Below are positions 5,913 through 12,924 of a stretch of 14,980 nucleotides of DNA, piece after piece. The DNA lies in NCBI GenBank assembly GCA_943354465.1, contig CALRCC010000010.1, forward strand, positions 1-14,980, written 5' to 3'. A program made the position numbers and the translations under genes. The notes under the pieces were generated by a model. It saw nothing but the letters and a program-made list of their open reading frames with translations. It was not told where the DNA came from and made no database searches. Position 1 is the stretch's first letter; each line of letters begins with the position of its first letter. The DNA is from Candidatus Ryanbacteria bacterium (GTDB lineage: Bacteria; Patescibacteriota; Minisyncoccia; Ryanbacterales; GWA2-47-10b).

Positions 5913-6458
5913 ATGTTTGCAGTTCTGCTTTTGACGCTTATTTTGTTGGCGTCCGACGCTGGCGCACACAAACCTTCGCAGCTAGAAGAAATTCCCCATC
6001 AGATCCAACCGATTGCTTCGCTAGTTGGATATTCTGAAACATCGATGGAGAACATCTCCTGGCACACACAGTCTACGAGGAAGGTTACGTACAAAAAAGA
6101 TCGTCAAGTAGGCGATCAGCACCTTAACAAGCCCGCGCCTTTGCGCGTGCATCAACTCGCCATAAGCGCGTATACTTCACGCGTCCGTGAGACAGATAGC
6201 ACCCCATTCATCACTGCATCAGGCAGTAGAGTGCGGTGGGGCATTGTCGCGTCAAACAAGTTTCCAATGGGTACGCGGCTACGATTGCCCGATCTGTTCG
6301 GCTCCGAAGTTTTTGTGGTTGAAGACTGCATGGCTTCTAGGTATAAGGATCGTGTCGATATTTGGATGCCAAATCTTATCCCAGCGCAGAAGTTTGGAAT
6401 CAAAGACGCGCGCGTTGAAGTTGTAGAGTATGGCAAACGCAGAGTGTGTAGATCTTAA
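5913..6458 (+). CDS. Secreted 3D-domain protein (probable cell-wall lytic enzyme fold)
   Basis: 181 residues from ATG 5913. A signal peptide (MFAVLLLTLILLASDAGA, 1-18) is followed by a low-complexity linker to about 80 and a 3D (Asp-Asp-Asp) domain at 83-173. The domain shows ISAYTSRVRETD, TPFITASGSRVRWGIVASN, FPMGTRLRLPDLFG, VFVVEDCM (D138), RVDIWMP (D149) and FGIKDARVEVVEYG. The fold is the double-psi beta-barrel shared with MltA and the YabE/YuiC proteins, which act on peptidoglycan outside the membrane. The first of the three canonical aspartates (usual 'AVD') is Asn115 here. I recall similar 'AxN' variants in Parcubacteria, so this may be a subfamily trait. Two cysteines (C139, C179) could form a disulfide. 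The gene is monocistronic between its own promoter and a strong terminator. Confidence 0.87.
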   Translation: MFAVLLLTLILLASDAGAHKPSQLEEIPHQIQPIASLVGYSETSMENISWHTQSTRKVTYKKDRQVGDQHLNKPAPLRVHQLAISAYTSRVRETDSTPFITASGSRVRWGIVASNKFPMGTRLRLPDLFGSEVFVVEDCMASRYKDRVDIWMPNLIPAQKFGIKDARVEVVEYGKRRVCRS

Positions 6459-6469
6459 TGCTCTCACAC

Positions 6470-6505
6470 AAGCCCTCCGATGATAATCATCGGAGGGCTT
6501 TTTTT
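6470..6505 (+). terminator. Rho-independent terminator after the 3D-domain gene
   Basis: A perfect 14-base inverted repeat (AGCCCTCCGATGAT around a central A at 6485) is followed by T7. It ends one base before the stop codon of the convergent endonuclease III gene. On the minus strand no T-run follows the stem, so it is directional. Confidence 0.96.
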
Positions 6506-7189
6506 CTATACCAATGAGCTCGGGCATATATCTTTTAGTGGGCAACGCGCGCATTCTGGCCGTTGAGCCTTACAGATTGCACGACCATGATCAATGATTA
6601 GATATGTAAAGCGAAACCAATCTTTTTTAGGTATAAGGGTCATTAACTCTTGCTCAATTTTCACCGGTTTGTCAGTGTCAGTAATCCCAAGTCGTTGGGC
6701 GATACGCCCTACATGCGTATCAATTGCGATGCCGTCAATAACGCCATACGCGTTTCCGAGAACTACATTGGCGCTTTTGCGTGCTATCCCTGGTACATCA
6801 AGAATCTCCTTCATGGTCTTTGGTACTTTGCCTCCAAAGTCTCGTTCGATTTTTTTTGCAGCGCCAATAATACTTTTTGCTTTGTTGCGATAAAATCCAG
6901 ATGAGCGTATTAGGTTCTCAAGTTCAGTGATGTTGGCGTTGGCAAACTCGCTGACAGTTTTATACTTTGCAAAAAGAGCTGGAGTAATCTCATTTACTTT
7001 TTTATCAGTGCACTGTGCAGACAGTACAACCGCAACCAAAAGTTCAAAATTTGTTTTGTATGTTAGTGCGATAGTAGCTTTTGGGTAGGTGCGTTTGAGT
7101 CGTCGTAAAATATCACCAGCGCGCTCTTCTTTTTTGGCAGGCGTTTCTTTTTTTATCCATGATTTTGTATAAATTCTAAATCTGCTCAT
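6506..7189 (-). CDS. nth: Endonuclease III (DNA glycosylase/AP lyase)
   Basis: 227 residues with all family marks. The HhH-GPD region contains LLVAVVLSAQCTD (50-62), the helix-hairpin-helix DVPGIARKSANVVL (131-144, catalytic Lys138), and AIDTHVGR with catalytic Asp157. The iron-sulfur loop is C206-X6-C213-X2-C216-X5-C222. It removes oxidised pyrimidines and cleaves the resulting abasic site in base-excision repair. The N-terminus is about 15 residues longer and more basic (MSRFRIYTKSWIKKETPAKK) than E. coli Nth. There is no later Met before the domain and no clear ribosome site, so the exact start is open, though ATG 7189 is the only ATG. It is divergent from the glutaredoxin gene, with 62 bases between them, and convergent with the 3D-domain gene. 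Confidence 0.95.
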   Translation of the reverse strand: MSRFRIYTKSWIKKETPAKKEERAGDILRRLKRTYPKATIALTYKTNFELLVAVVLSAQCTDKKVNEITPALFAKYKTVSEFANANITELENLIRSSGFYRNKAKSIIGAAKKIERDFGGKVPKTMKEILDVPGIARKSANVVLGNAYGVIDGIAIDTHVGRIAQRLGITDTDKPVKIEQELMTLIPKKDWFRFTYLIIDHGRAICKAQRPECARCPLKDICPSSLV

Positions 7190-7215
7190 GTGCGTATCGT
7201 AGCATGTCGGATATT

Positions 7216-7243
7216 TTTACAGAATGACGCGATCGTGTATACT
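7216..7243 (+). promoter_or_regulatory. Promoter giving an almost leaderless glutaredoxin-VIT mRNA
   Basis: TTTACA (7216-7221), a 16-base spacer and TATACT (7238-7243). The predicted start (about 7250) is within a few bases of ATG 7252, and there is no ribosome site. Confidence 0.65.
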
Positions 7244-7251
7244 ATGCGCAT

Positions 7252-7488
7252 ATGAAGAAAGTTTCAATATATACTACATCGTCGTGCATTTATTGTAGAA
7301 AAGCGAAGGACCTGTTTCAAAAGCATAATATCTCGTATACGGAATATAATGTGATGACTGACGTTGTGAAGCGCGATGAGATGATCAAGCGTACAGGGCA
7401 AATGGGCGTGCCGGTCATTGAGATTGATGAAGCGCTGATCGTTGGTTTTGACGAGCATAAGATTCGAGAACTATTAGGTATTAAGTAA
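7252..7488 (+). CDS. Glutaredoxin-family thiol-disulfide oxidoreductase
   Basis: 78 residues with a one-domain thioredoxin fold. Strand KVSIYTT is followed by the active site C12-I-Y-C15. The cis-proline loop is GVPVIEID (P54), and GFDEHKIRELL is the last helix. Size and sequence fit the glutaredoxin/NrdH/YruB group. Such proteins reduce disulfides, donate electrons to ribonucleotide reductase, or handle thiol-bound metals. There is no nrd gene nearby. The final A of its TAA is the first base of the next ATG, so it is translationally coupled to the VIT transporter. That coupling suggests a link to metal or redox homeostasis. Confidence 0.92.
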   Translation: MKKVSIYTTSSCIYCRKAKDLFQKHNISYTEYNVMTDVVKRDEMIKRTGQMGVPVIEIDEALIVGFDEHKIRELLGIK

Positions 7489-8180
7489 TGACAAGCGGAG
7501 GACGCTATATCAAAGACATTGTGTATGGCGCCAACGATGGCGTCATCACTACCTTTGCTATCATCGCTGGAGTCGCTGGGGCAAATATAGCCGATCCAAG
7601 ATCTACTATTATAGTACTCGGTATCGCCAACGTGTTGGCTGATGGATTCTCAATGGCGGCATCTAGTTATCTTGGCGCAAAGTCAGAGCGTGATGTGGTA
7701 CGCAAAGAATATCACGATGAAGAGCTTGAGATTGCAGGCGATCAGGAAGGTGAGTGCAGAGAGATGACACAATTGTTATGTGAAGAAGGATATGCTGACG
7801 CTGATGCCAGCTCGCTCGCGCAGTTGATGCTTAAAAACAAACCATTTTTTGCCGATATATTGATGCACGAAGAATTTGATGTATCAAGCCATGAGCGCGG
7901 GCATTTGATCACTGGTTCAGTTATAACATTCGTATCGTTTGTATGCGCTGGGATGTTGCCAATAGTGCCGTTTCTCGTCTCTTCAGGCATAACAAATATC
8001 TTTTTATATTCTATCGCGTCTACTGGTATAGTATTGTTTGTTTTGGGCTCGTTGAGATCGATCATTACAAAAAGATCATTTATCTTATCAGGACTTGAAA
8101 TGCTTTCTATTGGTGGATTTGCCGCTATGATAGCCTACGGAGTAGGTATGTTTTTAGGAGGCGCATTAGGCGCGCTGTAG
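7488..8180 (+). CDS. VIT1/CCC1-family iron/manganese transporter
   Basis: 230 residues. The N-terminal helix contains the family signature IVYGANDGVITTFAIIAGVAGA (11-32; D17 lies in the metal path in studied VIT proteins). A second helix has NVLADGFSMAASSYLGAKSE (48-67), followed by an acidic cytoplasmic domain (about 68-140, many Glu and HEE/SHERGH motifs) where family members bind metal. Three more membrane helices lie at about 141-165, 169-190 and 202-229. The family moves Fe2+/Mn2+ out of the cytosol, by analogy with VIT1, as a proton antiporter. The start overlaps the glutaredoxin stop by one base (TAATG). The stop TAG (8178-8180) lies one base from the stop of the convergent protease gene. 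Confidence 0.93.
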   Translation: MTSGGRYIKDIVYGANDGVITTFAIIAGVAGANIADPRSTIIVLGIANVLADGFSMAASSYLGAKSERDVVRKEYHDEELEIAGDQEGECREMTQLLCEEGYADADASSLAQLMLKNKPFFADILMHEEFDVSSHERGHLITGSVITFVSFVCAGMLPIVPFLVSSGITNIFLYSIASTGIVLFVLGSLRSIITKRSFILSGLEMLSIGGFAAMIAYGVGMFLGGALGAL

Positions 8181-8181
8181 T

Positions 8182-9228
8182 CTATATTTTTGTAGACGGA
8201 GGCTTTACAGTACCCCATTCAGTTAGCTTGATAGGTATTGAAATTTTTTCAGAACCTCGCAATATTGAAAATGTGATTGTGTCGCCTGGGACTGCATTTT
8301 CAAGCATGTCTTCCATTGAAGTTTTTTCATTTATTGATTTTCCATTGCATGCCAGCAATATATCTCCCTCGCGTATGCCAGCTTTGTCTGCTGGACTATC
8401 AGGTATGATGGCGTGATCTCCAGGCATCATCTCGCGCACAACAAAAGCCCCATAGTTTACAGGAAGGCCAAATTGTTTTTGTAGTGCGCTGTTAACCAAT
8501 AGATATCTGACACCCAGATAAGGTCTGCGTATCCGTCCGTATTTTTTTATATCATTGAGATCGCGCGCAGCCTTTTCAATGGGGATAGCAAAGCCAATAT
8601 TCTGTGCGCCAAATATGACAGCAGCATTGATGCCGATAACTTCGCCATGAATGTTTATGAGTGGGCCTCCAGAATTGCCAGGGTTGATAGCGGCGTCTGT
8701 TTGTATGAGCCCGCGTAGTCGTTCGTGATGGCCTGATATATCACTCACTGCCGTTATTAGCCGTGAGAGACCAGATACAACGCCAGTTGATACGGAGCTT
8801 TGAAACTCGCCAAGAGCATTGCCTATGGCGATCACTGTTTGGCCCAAACGCAGATTTCGCGAGTCACCAAATGATGCTACTGCGAAATTGGCAGGCGGAG
8901 TCATTCTTAGAATAGCAACGTCGTGTATTGGATCGCGTGCGAGAATCTGTACATCGCTACGCGCTCCGCTTTGATCAAAGATTGTGTACTGTGCGTCAGG
9001 ATCAGCGACCACGTGCTTGTTTGTAAGTACGAGGCCATCGTCGGATATAATAAATCCAGAGCCGCCGCCAAGTTTGATATTGCCATCAGCATCTTTTGGC
9101 AATCTGTCGGCGATACCGTCGATCGGCAACATACGGTTTACAAAGTCCGCATGCTTGGAAATAGTGATTGATACGACAGACGGCAATATTTTTTCTACCG
9201 CGCGTACTACTTCATCTTCATGAGTCAT
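8182..9228 (-). CDS. HtrA/DegP-like trypsin-type serine protease with one PDZ domain, no signal sequence
   Basis: 348 residues from ATG 9228. The protease domain has LTNKHVV (His72), HDVAIL (Asp103) and NPGNSGGPL (Ser186), a complete triad, plus the Parcubacteria-style GGGSGFIISDDGLVLTNKHVV and AIGNALGEF blocks. A linker, YGRIRRPYLGVRYL, leads to a single PDZ domain (about 237-335, with DSPADKAGIREGDILLACNGK). Longer reading to 9303 would run into tRNA-Arg and is rejected; GGAAG precedes ATG 9228. From this start there is no signal peptide or membrane anchor, whereas DegP/DegS of model bacteria are exported. It may be cytoplasmic or leave the cell by an unknown route. The family degrades misfolded proteins. 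No terminator was found; the gene meets the VIT gene end to end. Confidence 0.93.
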   Translation of the reverse strand: MTHEDEVVRAVEKILPSVVSITISKHADFVNRMLPIDGIADRLPKDADGNIKLGGGSGFIISDDGLVLTNKHVVADPDAQYTIFDQSGARSDVQILARDPIHDVAILRMTPPANFAVASFGDSRNLRLGQTVIAIGNALGEFQSSVSTGVVSGLSRLITAVSDISGHHERLRGLIQTDAAINPGNSGGPLINIHGEVIGINAAVIFGAQNIGFAIPIEKAARDLNDIKKYGRIRRPYLGVRYLLVNSALQKQFGLPVNYGAFVVREMMPGDHAIIPDSPADKAGIREGDILLACNGKSINEKTSMEDMLENAVPGDTITFSILRGSEKISIPIKLTEWGTVKPPSTKI

Positions 9229-9276
9229 TACTTCCAATATATCAAAAAATCGTGCTATAAAGAAGCAATAAACTAA

Positions 9277-9348
9277 GTCTCTGTAGTTCAATGGATAGAA
9301 CAACTCCGTCCTAAGGAGTGGATGCAGGTTCGATTCCTGCCGGGGACA
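9277..9348 (+). tRNA. tRNA-Arg (anticodon CCT)
   Basis: Acceptor GTCTCTG / CGGGGAC has seven pairs, two of them wobble. The D arm is GTTC-AATGGATA-GAAC. The anticodon arm is ACTCC-GTCCTAA-GGAGT with CCT reading AGG. The variable loop is GGAT. The T arm is GCAGG-TTCGATT-CCTGC, and the discriminator is A at 9348. CCA is not encoded (CGG follows). It is divergent from the protease gene. A TATAAA box on the plus strand at 9256-9261 could be its -10. Confidence 0.96.
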
Positions 9349-9349
9349 C

Positions 9350-9420
9350 GGGCCTATAGTTCAGTGGTAGAATGCATCCATGGCATGGATGAGGTTGGAG
9401 TTCGATTCTCCATAGGTCCA
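9350..9420 (+). tRNA. tRNA-Ala (anticodon GGC)
   Basis: Acceptor GGGCCTA / TAGGTCC contains the G3-U70 wobble pair that identifies alanine tRNAs. The D arm is GTTC-AGTGGTA-GAAT. The anticodon arm is CATCC-ATGGCAT-GGATG with GGC reading GCC/GCT. The T arm is TGGAG-TTCGATT-CTCCA and the discriminator is A. CCA is not encoded. It starts two bases after the end of tRNA-Arg, so both are surely processed from one transcript. Confidence 0.97.
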
Positions 9421-9438
9421 CAAATAACCGATACCCGG

Positions 9439-9467
9439 TTCAAATAATATGGAAGATTTGGTAAAAT
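9439..9467 (+). promoter_or_regulatory. Putative promoter of the cupin gene
   Basis: TTCAAA (9439-9444), a 17-base spacer and TAAAAT (9462-9467). A short inverted repeat GACC-ATAAAA-GGTC (9473-9486) lies at the expected start site and could be an operator. The -35 is weak. Confidence 0.42.
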
Positions 9468-9516
9468 AGCACTGACCATAAAAGGTCGACATTAAAAATT
9501 AAAAAAAATAAAACAT

Positions 9517-9873
9517 ATGGCATCTATAGATACAAAAAGTCTAAATTCCCCGGACCAAACAACAACGCCGTTTGAGAAAGGGAAAATCGAAACCGTAACT
9601 GTTGCCGGCGTTACTTTGTTGCGGGAAACACTTCAGCCTGGTTGGAAATGGTCAGAGCATGTAAAACCTGTCGCCAAAACCGACAGTTGCCAGAAGCGTC
9701 ATCTGAAATACATTATCTAGGGAAGACAAAAAGTAGTGATGAATGACGGTACGGAAGTAGAATTGGCTCCTGGTGATTTTGCAGTGATTGAGCCAGGACA
9801 TAATGCGTGGGTTGTTGGAGACGAACCTAATGTTTTGCTTGAAATGGTCGCTATCGAAAAGCCCACTAAATAG
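9517..9873 (+). pseudogene. Cupin-domain protein interrupted by one in-frame amber codon
   Basis: From ATG 9517 the frame encodes 67 residues to TAG 9718-9720, then continues in the same frame as GRQKVVMNDGTEVELAPGDF... to TAG 9871-9873, 118 codons in all. The joined protein is a normal small cupin. LRETLQPGWKWSEHVKP and DSCQKRHLKYII come before the stop, and GRQKVVMNDGTE, APGDFAVIEPGHNAWVVGDEPNVLLEM after it. In relatives the interrupted position lies in the short 'G'-turn between strands and is usually Ser or a small residue; one base change (for example TCG to TAG) would explain it. The metal-site histidines (H65 region and H787-type 'PGHNAW') are retained. Other intact genes here end with TAG, so the codon is a genuine stop. 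Function unknown. The protein resembles cupins of larger soil bacteria and is followed by a methyltransferase in the same direction. Confidence 0.82.
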
Positions 9874-9973
9874 TTTGTCTTGAGCTAGCCGCCAAATGGT
9901 AAATCAGTTACAGTTTTGCTAGCGGGTTCGCACAAAGGTCAGTAATTAAAATTAAACGAAAAGAAGTAAAAAT

Positions 9974-10789
9974 ATGAATCCAAACAAAGCATTGTGGGAA
10001 AAAGGTGACTTTACCGAGATTGCCGCTTTCATGCGTCAATCTGGCGAAGTAGTAGTTAAGTCTCTCGGGATAACGACACCGCTGCGGGTTTTGGACCTCG
10101 GCTGCGGAGATGGCACTACGGCAGTTCCTCTAGCTCTTTTGGGGGCTGAAGTTGTTGGTATCGACATTGCCAAGAACCTCGTTGACGCCGGGAACAAACG
10201 AGCTACGGAAATGGGCCTCAACCGACTGACATTTCAAGAGGGAGATGCGAGCAACTTGCAAGGGATCAGTGATCACTCATTTGATTTGACTATTTCTATA
10301 TTCGGCGCCATGTTTGCTCCCAAACCTTTAGACGTGGCCAAGGAGATGGTTCGTGTAACCAAGCCGGGTGGTCGTATCGTGATGGGAAACTGGATCCCAA
10401 ACGATCCGACATCGTTCGTGTCGCAGTTGCTGAAGATAAGCTCGTCTTTTACACCACCGCCTCCTGAAGGATTCGTCAGTCCAATGACATGGGGAGTGGA
10501 AGCTAACATCATCGAGCGTTTTGGCCAGGCCGGCGTGCCCAGGGAGAAAATCTCCATGGTCAAGGACACATACTCCTTTATATCACCAGACAAAAGCCCG
10601 GCAGATGTCATCGAATCCTTTAGGCGTTTTTATGGCCCAACAATGAACGCTTTCGAAGCGGCTGAAAAGAGCGGAAAGGTGGAAGAGCTCCACAGCCAAC
10701 TTTTGGAACTGGCGAAAGCGCAAAACAGGAGCACTGACAGTGGCACTTCAATACCTGCCACCTTCTTGCGAGTGACTGTTAACCTTTGA
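9974..10789 (+). CDS. Class I SAM-dependent methyltransferase
   Basis: 271 residues. The Rossmann methyltransferase core shows motif I VLDLGCGDGTTAVPLA (39-54), motif II VVGIDIA (60-66, Asp64 for the ribose), motif III FQEGDASNL (87-95), motif IV FDLTISIFGAMFAP (103-116) and the motif V/VI region VTKPGGRIVMGNW (128-140). A C-terminal segment of about 120 residues probably forms the substrate cap. The Methyltransf_11/25 type acts on small molecules more often than on RNA, but the substrate cannot be told. Only a weak purine stretch (GAAAAGAAG) precedes ATG 9974. The gene is noticeably GC-richer than the resident small genes and sits with the cupin just after two tRNAs, so acquisition by transfer is likely. 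Confidence 0.88.
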   Translation: MNPNKALWEKGDFTEIAAFMRQSGEVVVKSLGITTPLRVLDLGCGDGTTAVPLALLGAEVVGIDIAKNLVDAGNKRATEMGLNRLTFQEGDASNLQGISDHSFDLTISIFGAMFAPKPLDVAKEMVRVTKPGGRIVMGNWIPNDPTSFVSQLLKISSSFTPPPPEGFVSPMTWGVEANIIERFGQAGVPREKISMVKDTYSFISPDKSPADVIESFRRFYGPTMNAFEAAEKSGKVEELHSQLLELAKAQNRSTDSGTSIPATFLRVTVNL

Positions 10790-10957
10790 GTTCACGCCTG
10801 GTCTCTGTTTTGAATTGAAAGAATTTGCCGTTAAGACTCTTGAAGTTAGTATTTAATGGTTAAAATTATCCATCTGCTGATAGGTCGTAGCAATATCGGC
10901 GAATCCTCTAATTTCTTGTACTATCTCGTTCCAATCAGTTACTATTAAGTCCACCAA

Positions 10958-11398
10958 ATGTATACTTGTATAAAACCATTTGTTATTGTTTTTACCGTTG
11001 CGCTTCTTCTTAATCTTGTATGGGAGAACACACACTCGTATCTTTACGAGCACTATCAAGGCGATATTATTACAGAGTTTATATTAATCAAAGCCGCTCT
11101 TTTTGATGCGCTCGTTATCACTATTGCCGCCGTACTTTATGTGCATGTATTGCGAGTTCGCAATCGGCTCGCTATAGCAATTGGAGGACTTGTCATTTTT
11201 GCAATAGGGCTTGAGCTTTTTGCGCTTGCGACTTCACGCTGGCGCTATTTACCACACATGCCTATATTTCCGTGCCTTGGCGTAGGCATCACGCCAGTCG
11301 TTCAACTGGCACTTTTGGCGTATACAAGCTTTCGTGTATCAGGCCTTTTGGCAAAGAATGATATGCACTATACTAAAAATAGTGATTGCACTATTTAA
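10958..11398 (+). CDS. Small four-helix membrane protein, unknown function
   Basis: 146 residues with four likely membrane helices: about 6-24, 43-66, 71-93 and 105-128. Conserved-looking motifs are NLVWENTHSYLYEHY after helix 1 and FALATSRWRYLPHMPIFPCLGVGITPVVQLALL, where Trp/Tyr/Met-Pro lie between helices 3 and 4. I recall similar unnamed proteins in Patescibacteria but cannot name the family. ATG 10958 is the first start after an in-frame TAA at 10946. The 3' end overlaps the efflux adaptor gene by about 40 bases, so expression is likely coupled to that transporter. Confidence 0.72.
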   Translation: MYTCIKPFVIVFTVALLLNLVWENTHSYLYEHYQGDIITEFILIKAALFDALVITIAAVLYVHVLRVRNRLAIAIGGLVIFAIGLELFALATSRWRYLPHMPIFPCLGVGITPVVQLALLAYTSFRVSGLLAKNDMHYTKNSDCTI

Positions 11399-12923
11399 AA
11401 AACTTTCACGCAGAACCAAGTGGATCAGTGGGGTCGCACTCCTATTCATTATCGTTGGCTTTTTTGTTTTTCGGGGTAACGGCAATGGTGATGCCGAGAC
11501 TTTTGTTGTAACAAAGCGAGACGTTGTACAAAAAGTAAATGTATCAGGACAGGTAAAGTCATCAAGTGCCGTTGATCTTGGCTTTGAAGTTGGCGGTCGT
11601 ATAGAGGCATCATACATAAAAGTAGGTGACCGAGTAGGTGTTGGTGCTCGCCTCGCGGCTCTTTCCGCGGGTGACCTCATCGCTCAAGTTCGCGAAGCGG
11701 AAGCAAATGTAAAATCAAGTGAGGCAAAACTTTCCGAACTCAAACGCGGAACGCGCGTAGAAGATATCGCCCTGTATGAATCAAAAGTAGCAAGTGCAAA
11801 GGCGTTAGTAGCAAATGCCCGCGTCAATCTGCATAATGTTCTTGCCGATGCGTACACAAAGGCAGACGATGCGATGAGTGGTCGTATAGACCAGCTTTTT
11901 TCTAATCCACGCAGTGCCAACCCTAAGCTCGCGTATGTCGTTGGAGATTCCCAACTACAAACCGATATTGAATCGGGTCGGTATGCGGGGGGTCTTATTT
12001 TGGCGGATTGGCGAACACGAACCCCTGACGCGAACGATTCTTTGTTTATCCAATTTGTTAAAAATAGTCTTGGGATGATAAGTGGGGTGTTGGGCAATAC
12101 AGCACGGATCGTTAGTAGCTTATCTTCTGGTGGCACTCTTTCTCAGGCGACACTTGAAGGATTTAAGGTTGATATTGTTACCGCGCGTACGAATGTGAAT
12201 GCAGCAATTTCAAATCTATCGACAGCAGAAGAAAAATTGCGATCCGCCGAAACAGCATTGGTGGTTTCCGAACGGGAACTTTTAGTAAAAAAAGCCGGCA
12301 GTACCGCTGAAGAACTATTGAGTGGTGAGGCGGAGGTAGAGCGTGCTAAAGCCGCGACTGACAATATCCGCGCGCAACTTGCTAAAACTGTCATCATTGC
12401 ACCCATTGCAGGTGTCGTTGCAAGACAAGATGCTGACGTAGGCGAATTTGCTAGCGCAGGCACAAGCCTTATTTCACTCATCAGTGCTTCTGACTTTGAG
12501 ATTGAGGCGAGTATTTCCGAATCTGATATCTCGAAGGTTTCTCTCGGACAGTCTGCGCGTGTGGTCCTCGATGCTTATGGTAACGAGAGCCCCTTTGAAG
12601 CGCGTGTGGTGCGGATTGATCCGGCTGAAACGATTATTGACAGTGTCTCTACCTATAAAATTGAATTACAATTTGCGCAAAAAGATGATCGTATCAGGTC
12701 GGGCATGACTGCAAGTATTGAGATCGAAAGCAAGCGCAATTCTGGCGTGCTAGCAATTCCACAGAGATTTGTTATATCGCGCGATGGGAAACGCTTTGTC
12801 AAGGTAGGCTCAAAACCCGAAAATGCTATAGAGGTAGAAGTTTCCCTAGGTCTTCGTGGCTCTGATAGTTTCTCTGAAGTTACGAGCGGCCTTTCCGAGG
12901 GCGACATGATCATCTCGCAATAA
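11358..12923 (+). CDS. HlyD/MacA-family membrane-fusion (adaptor) protein
   Basis: About 521 residues from ATG 11358; a GTG at 11334 is an in-frame alternative. One membrane anchor (about 22-38, ISGVALLFIIVGFFVF) follows a basic stretch. A barrel-sandwich/lipoyl half comes next (VQKVNVSGQVKSS..GGRIEASYIKVGDRV). A long alpha-hairpin region (about 100-340, with repeated AEANVKSSEAKL-like coiled coil) is broken by an insertion with Trp/Pro/Asp residues. The second lipoyl half is VIIAPIAGVVARQDADVGEFA, followed by the beta-barrel (ASISESDISKVSLGQ..) and the membrane-proximal domain. Such adaptors link an ABC permease to a substrate or outer component. The gene is followed at once by permease and ATPase genes, in the order adaptor-permease-ATPase, as in YknXYZ/MacAB-type systems. 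Substrate unknown. Confidence 0.88.
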   Translation: MICTILKIVIALFKKLSRRTKWISGVALLFIIVGFFVFRGNGNGDAETFVVTKRDVVQKVNVSGQVKSSSAVDLGFEVGGRIEASYIKVGDRVGVGARLAALSAGDLIAQVREAEANVKSSEAKLSELKRGTRVEDIALYESKVASAKALVANARVNLHNVLADAYTKADDAMSGRIDQLFSNPRSANPKLAYVVGDSQLQTDIESGRYAGGLILADWRTRTPDANDSLFIQFVKNSLGMISGVLGNTARIVSSLSSGGTLSQATLEGFKVDIVTARTNVNAAISNLSTAEEKLRSAETALVVSERELLVKKAGSTAEELLSGEAEVERAKAATDNIRAQLAKTVIIAPIAGVVARQDADVGEFASAGTSLISLISASDFEIEASISESDISKVSLGQSARVVLDAYGNESPFEARVVRIDPAETIIDSVSTYKIELQFAQKDDRIRSGMTASIEIESKRNSGVLAIPQRFVISRDGKRFVKVGSKPENAIEVEVSLGLRGSDSFSEVTSGLSEGDMIISQ

Positions 12924-12924
12924 T

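Noticed and set aside
9229..9303. Longer N-terminus for the HtrA-like protease with a hydrophobic stretch (LVYCFFIARFFDILEV)
   Set aside because: It would overlap tRNA-Arg(CCT) on the opposite strand, and family similarity begins only at the Met encoded at 9228.
9718..9720. Reassignment of TAG to an amino acid
   Set aside because: Several intact genes (for example those ending at 5188, 6506 and 8180) use TAG as their natural stop at the expected length.
9884..9923. Repeated GCTAGC around 9884-9889 and 9918-9923 as an integron attC-like recombination site
   Set aside because: Only 6 bp pair, and the conserved RYYYAAC/GTTRRRY core sites are absent.
10961..10966. TATACT resembling a -10 box
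   Set aside because: It lies inside the first codons of the gene at 10958; transcription from it would begin after the start codon, with no later suitable start.
10853..11059. Minus-strand open frame of 68 codons ending with a plausible-looking segment (DLIVTDWNEIVQEIRGFADI)
   Set aside because: Its first half lies antisense to the clearly membrane-coding gene at 10958 and it has no ribosome site. The C-terminal half could be a relic of a lost minus-strand gene, but no family is recognised.
12143..12481. Long minus-strand open frames under the adaptor, permease and ATPase genes
   Set aside because: These are Ser/Ala/Arg-rich shadows of the strongly supported plus-strand genes.
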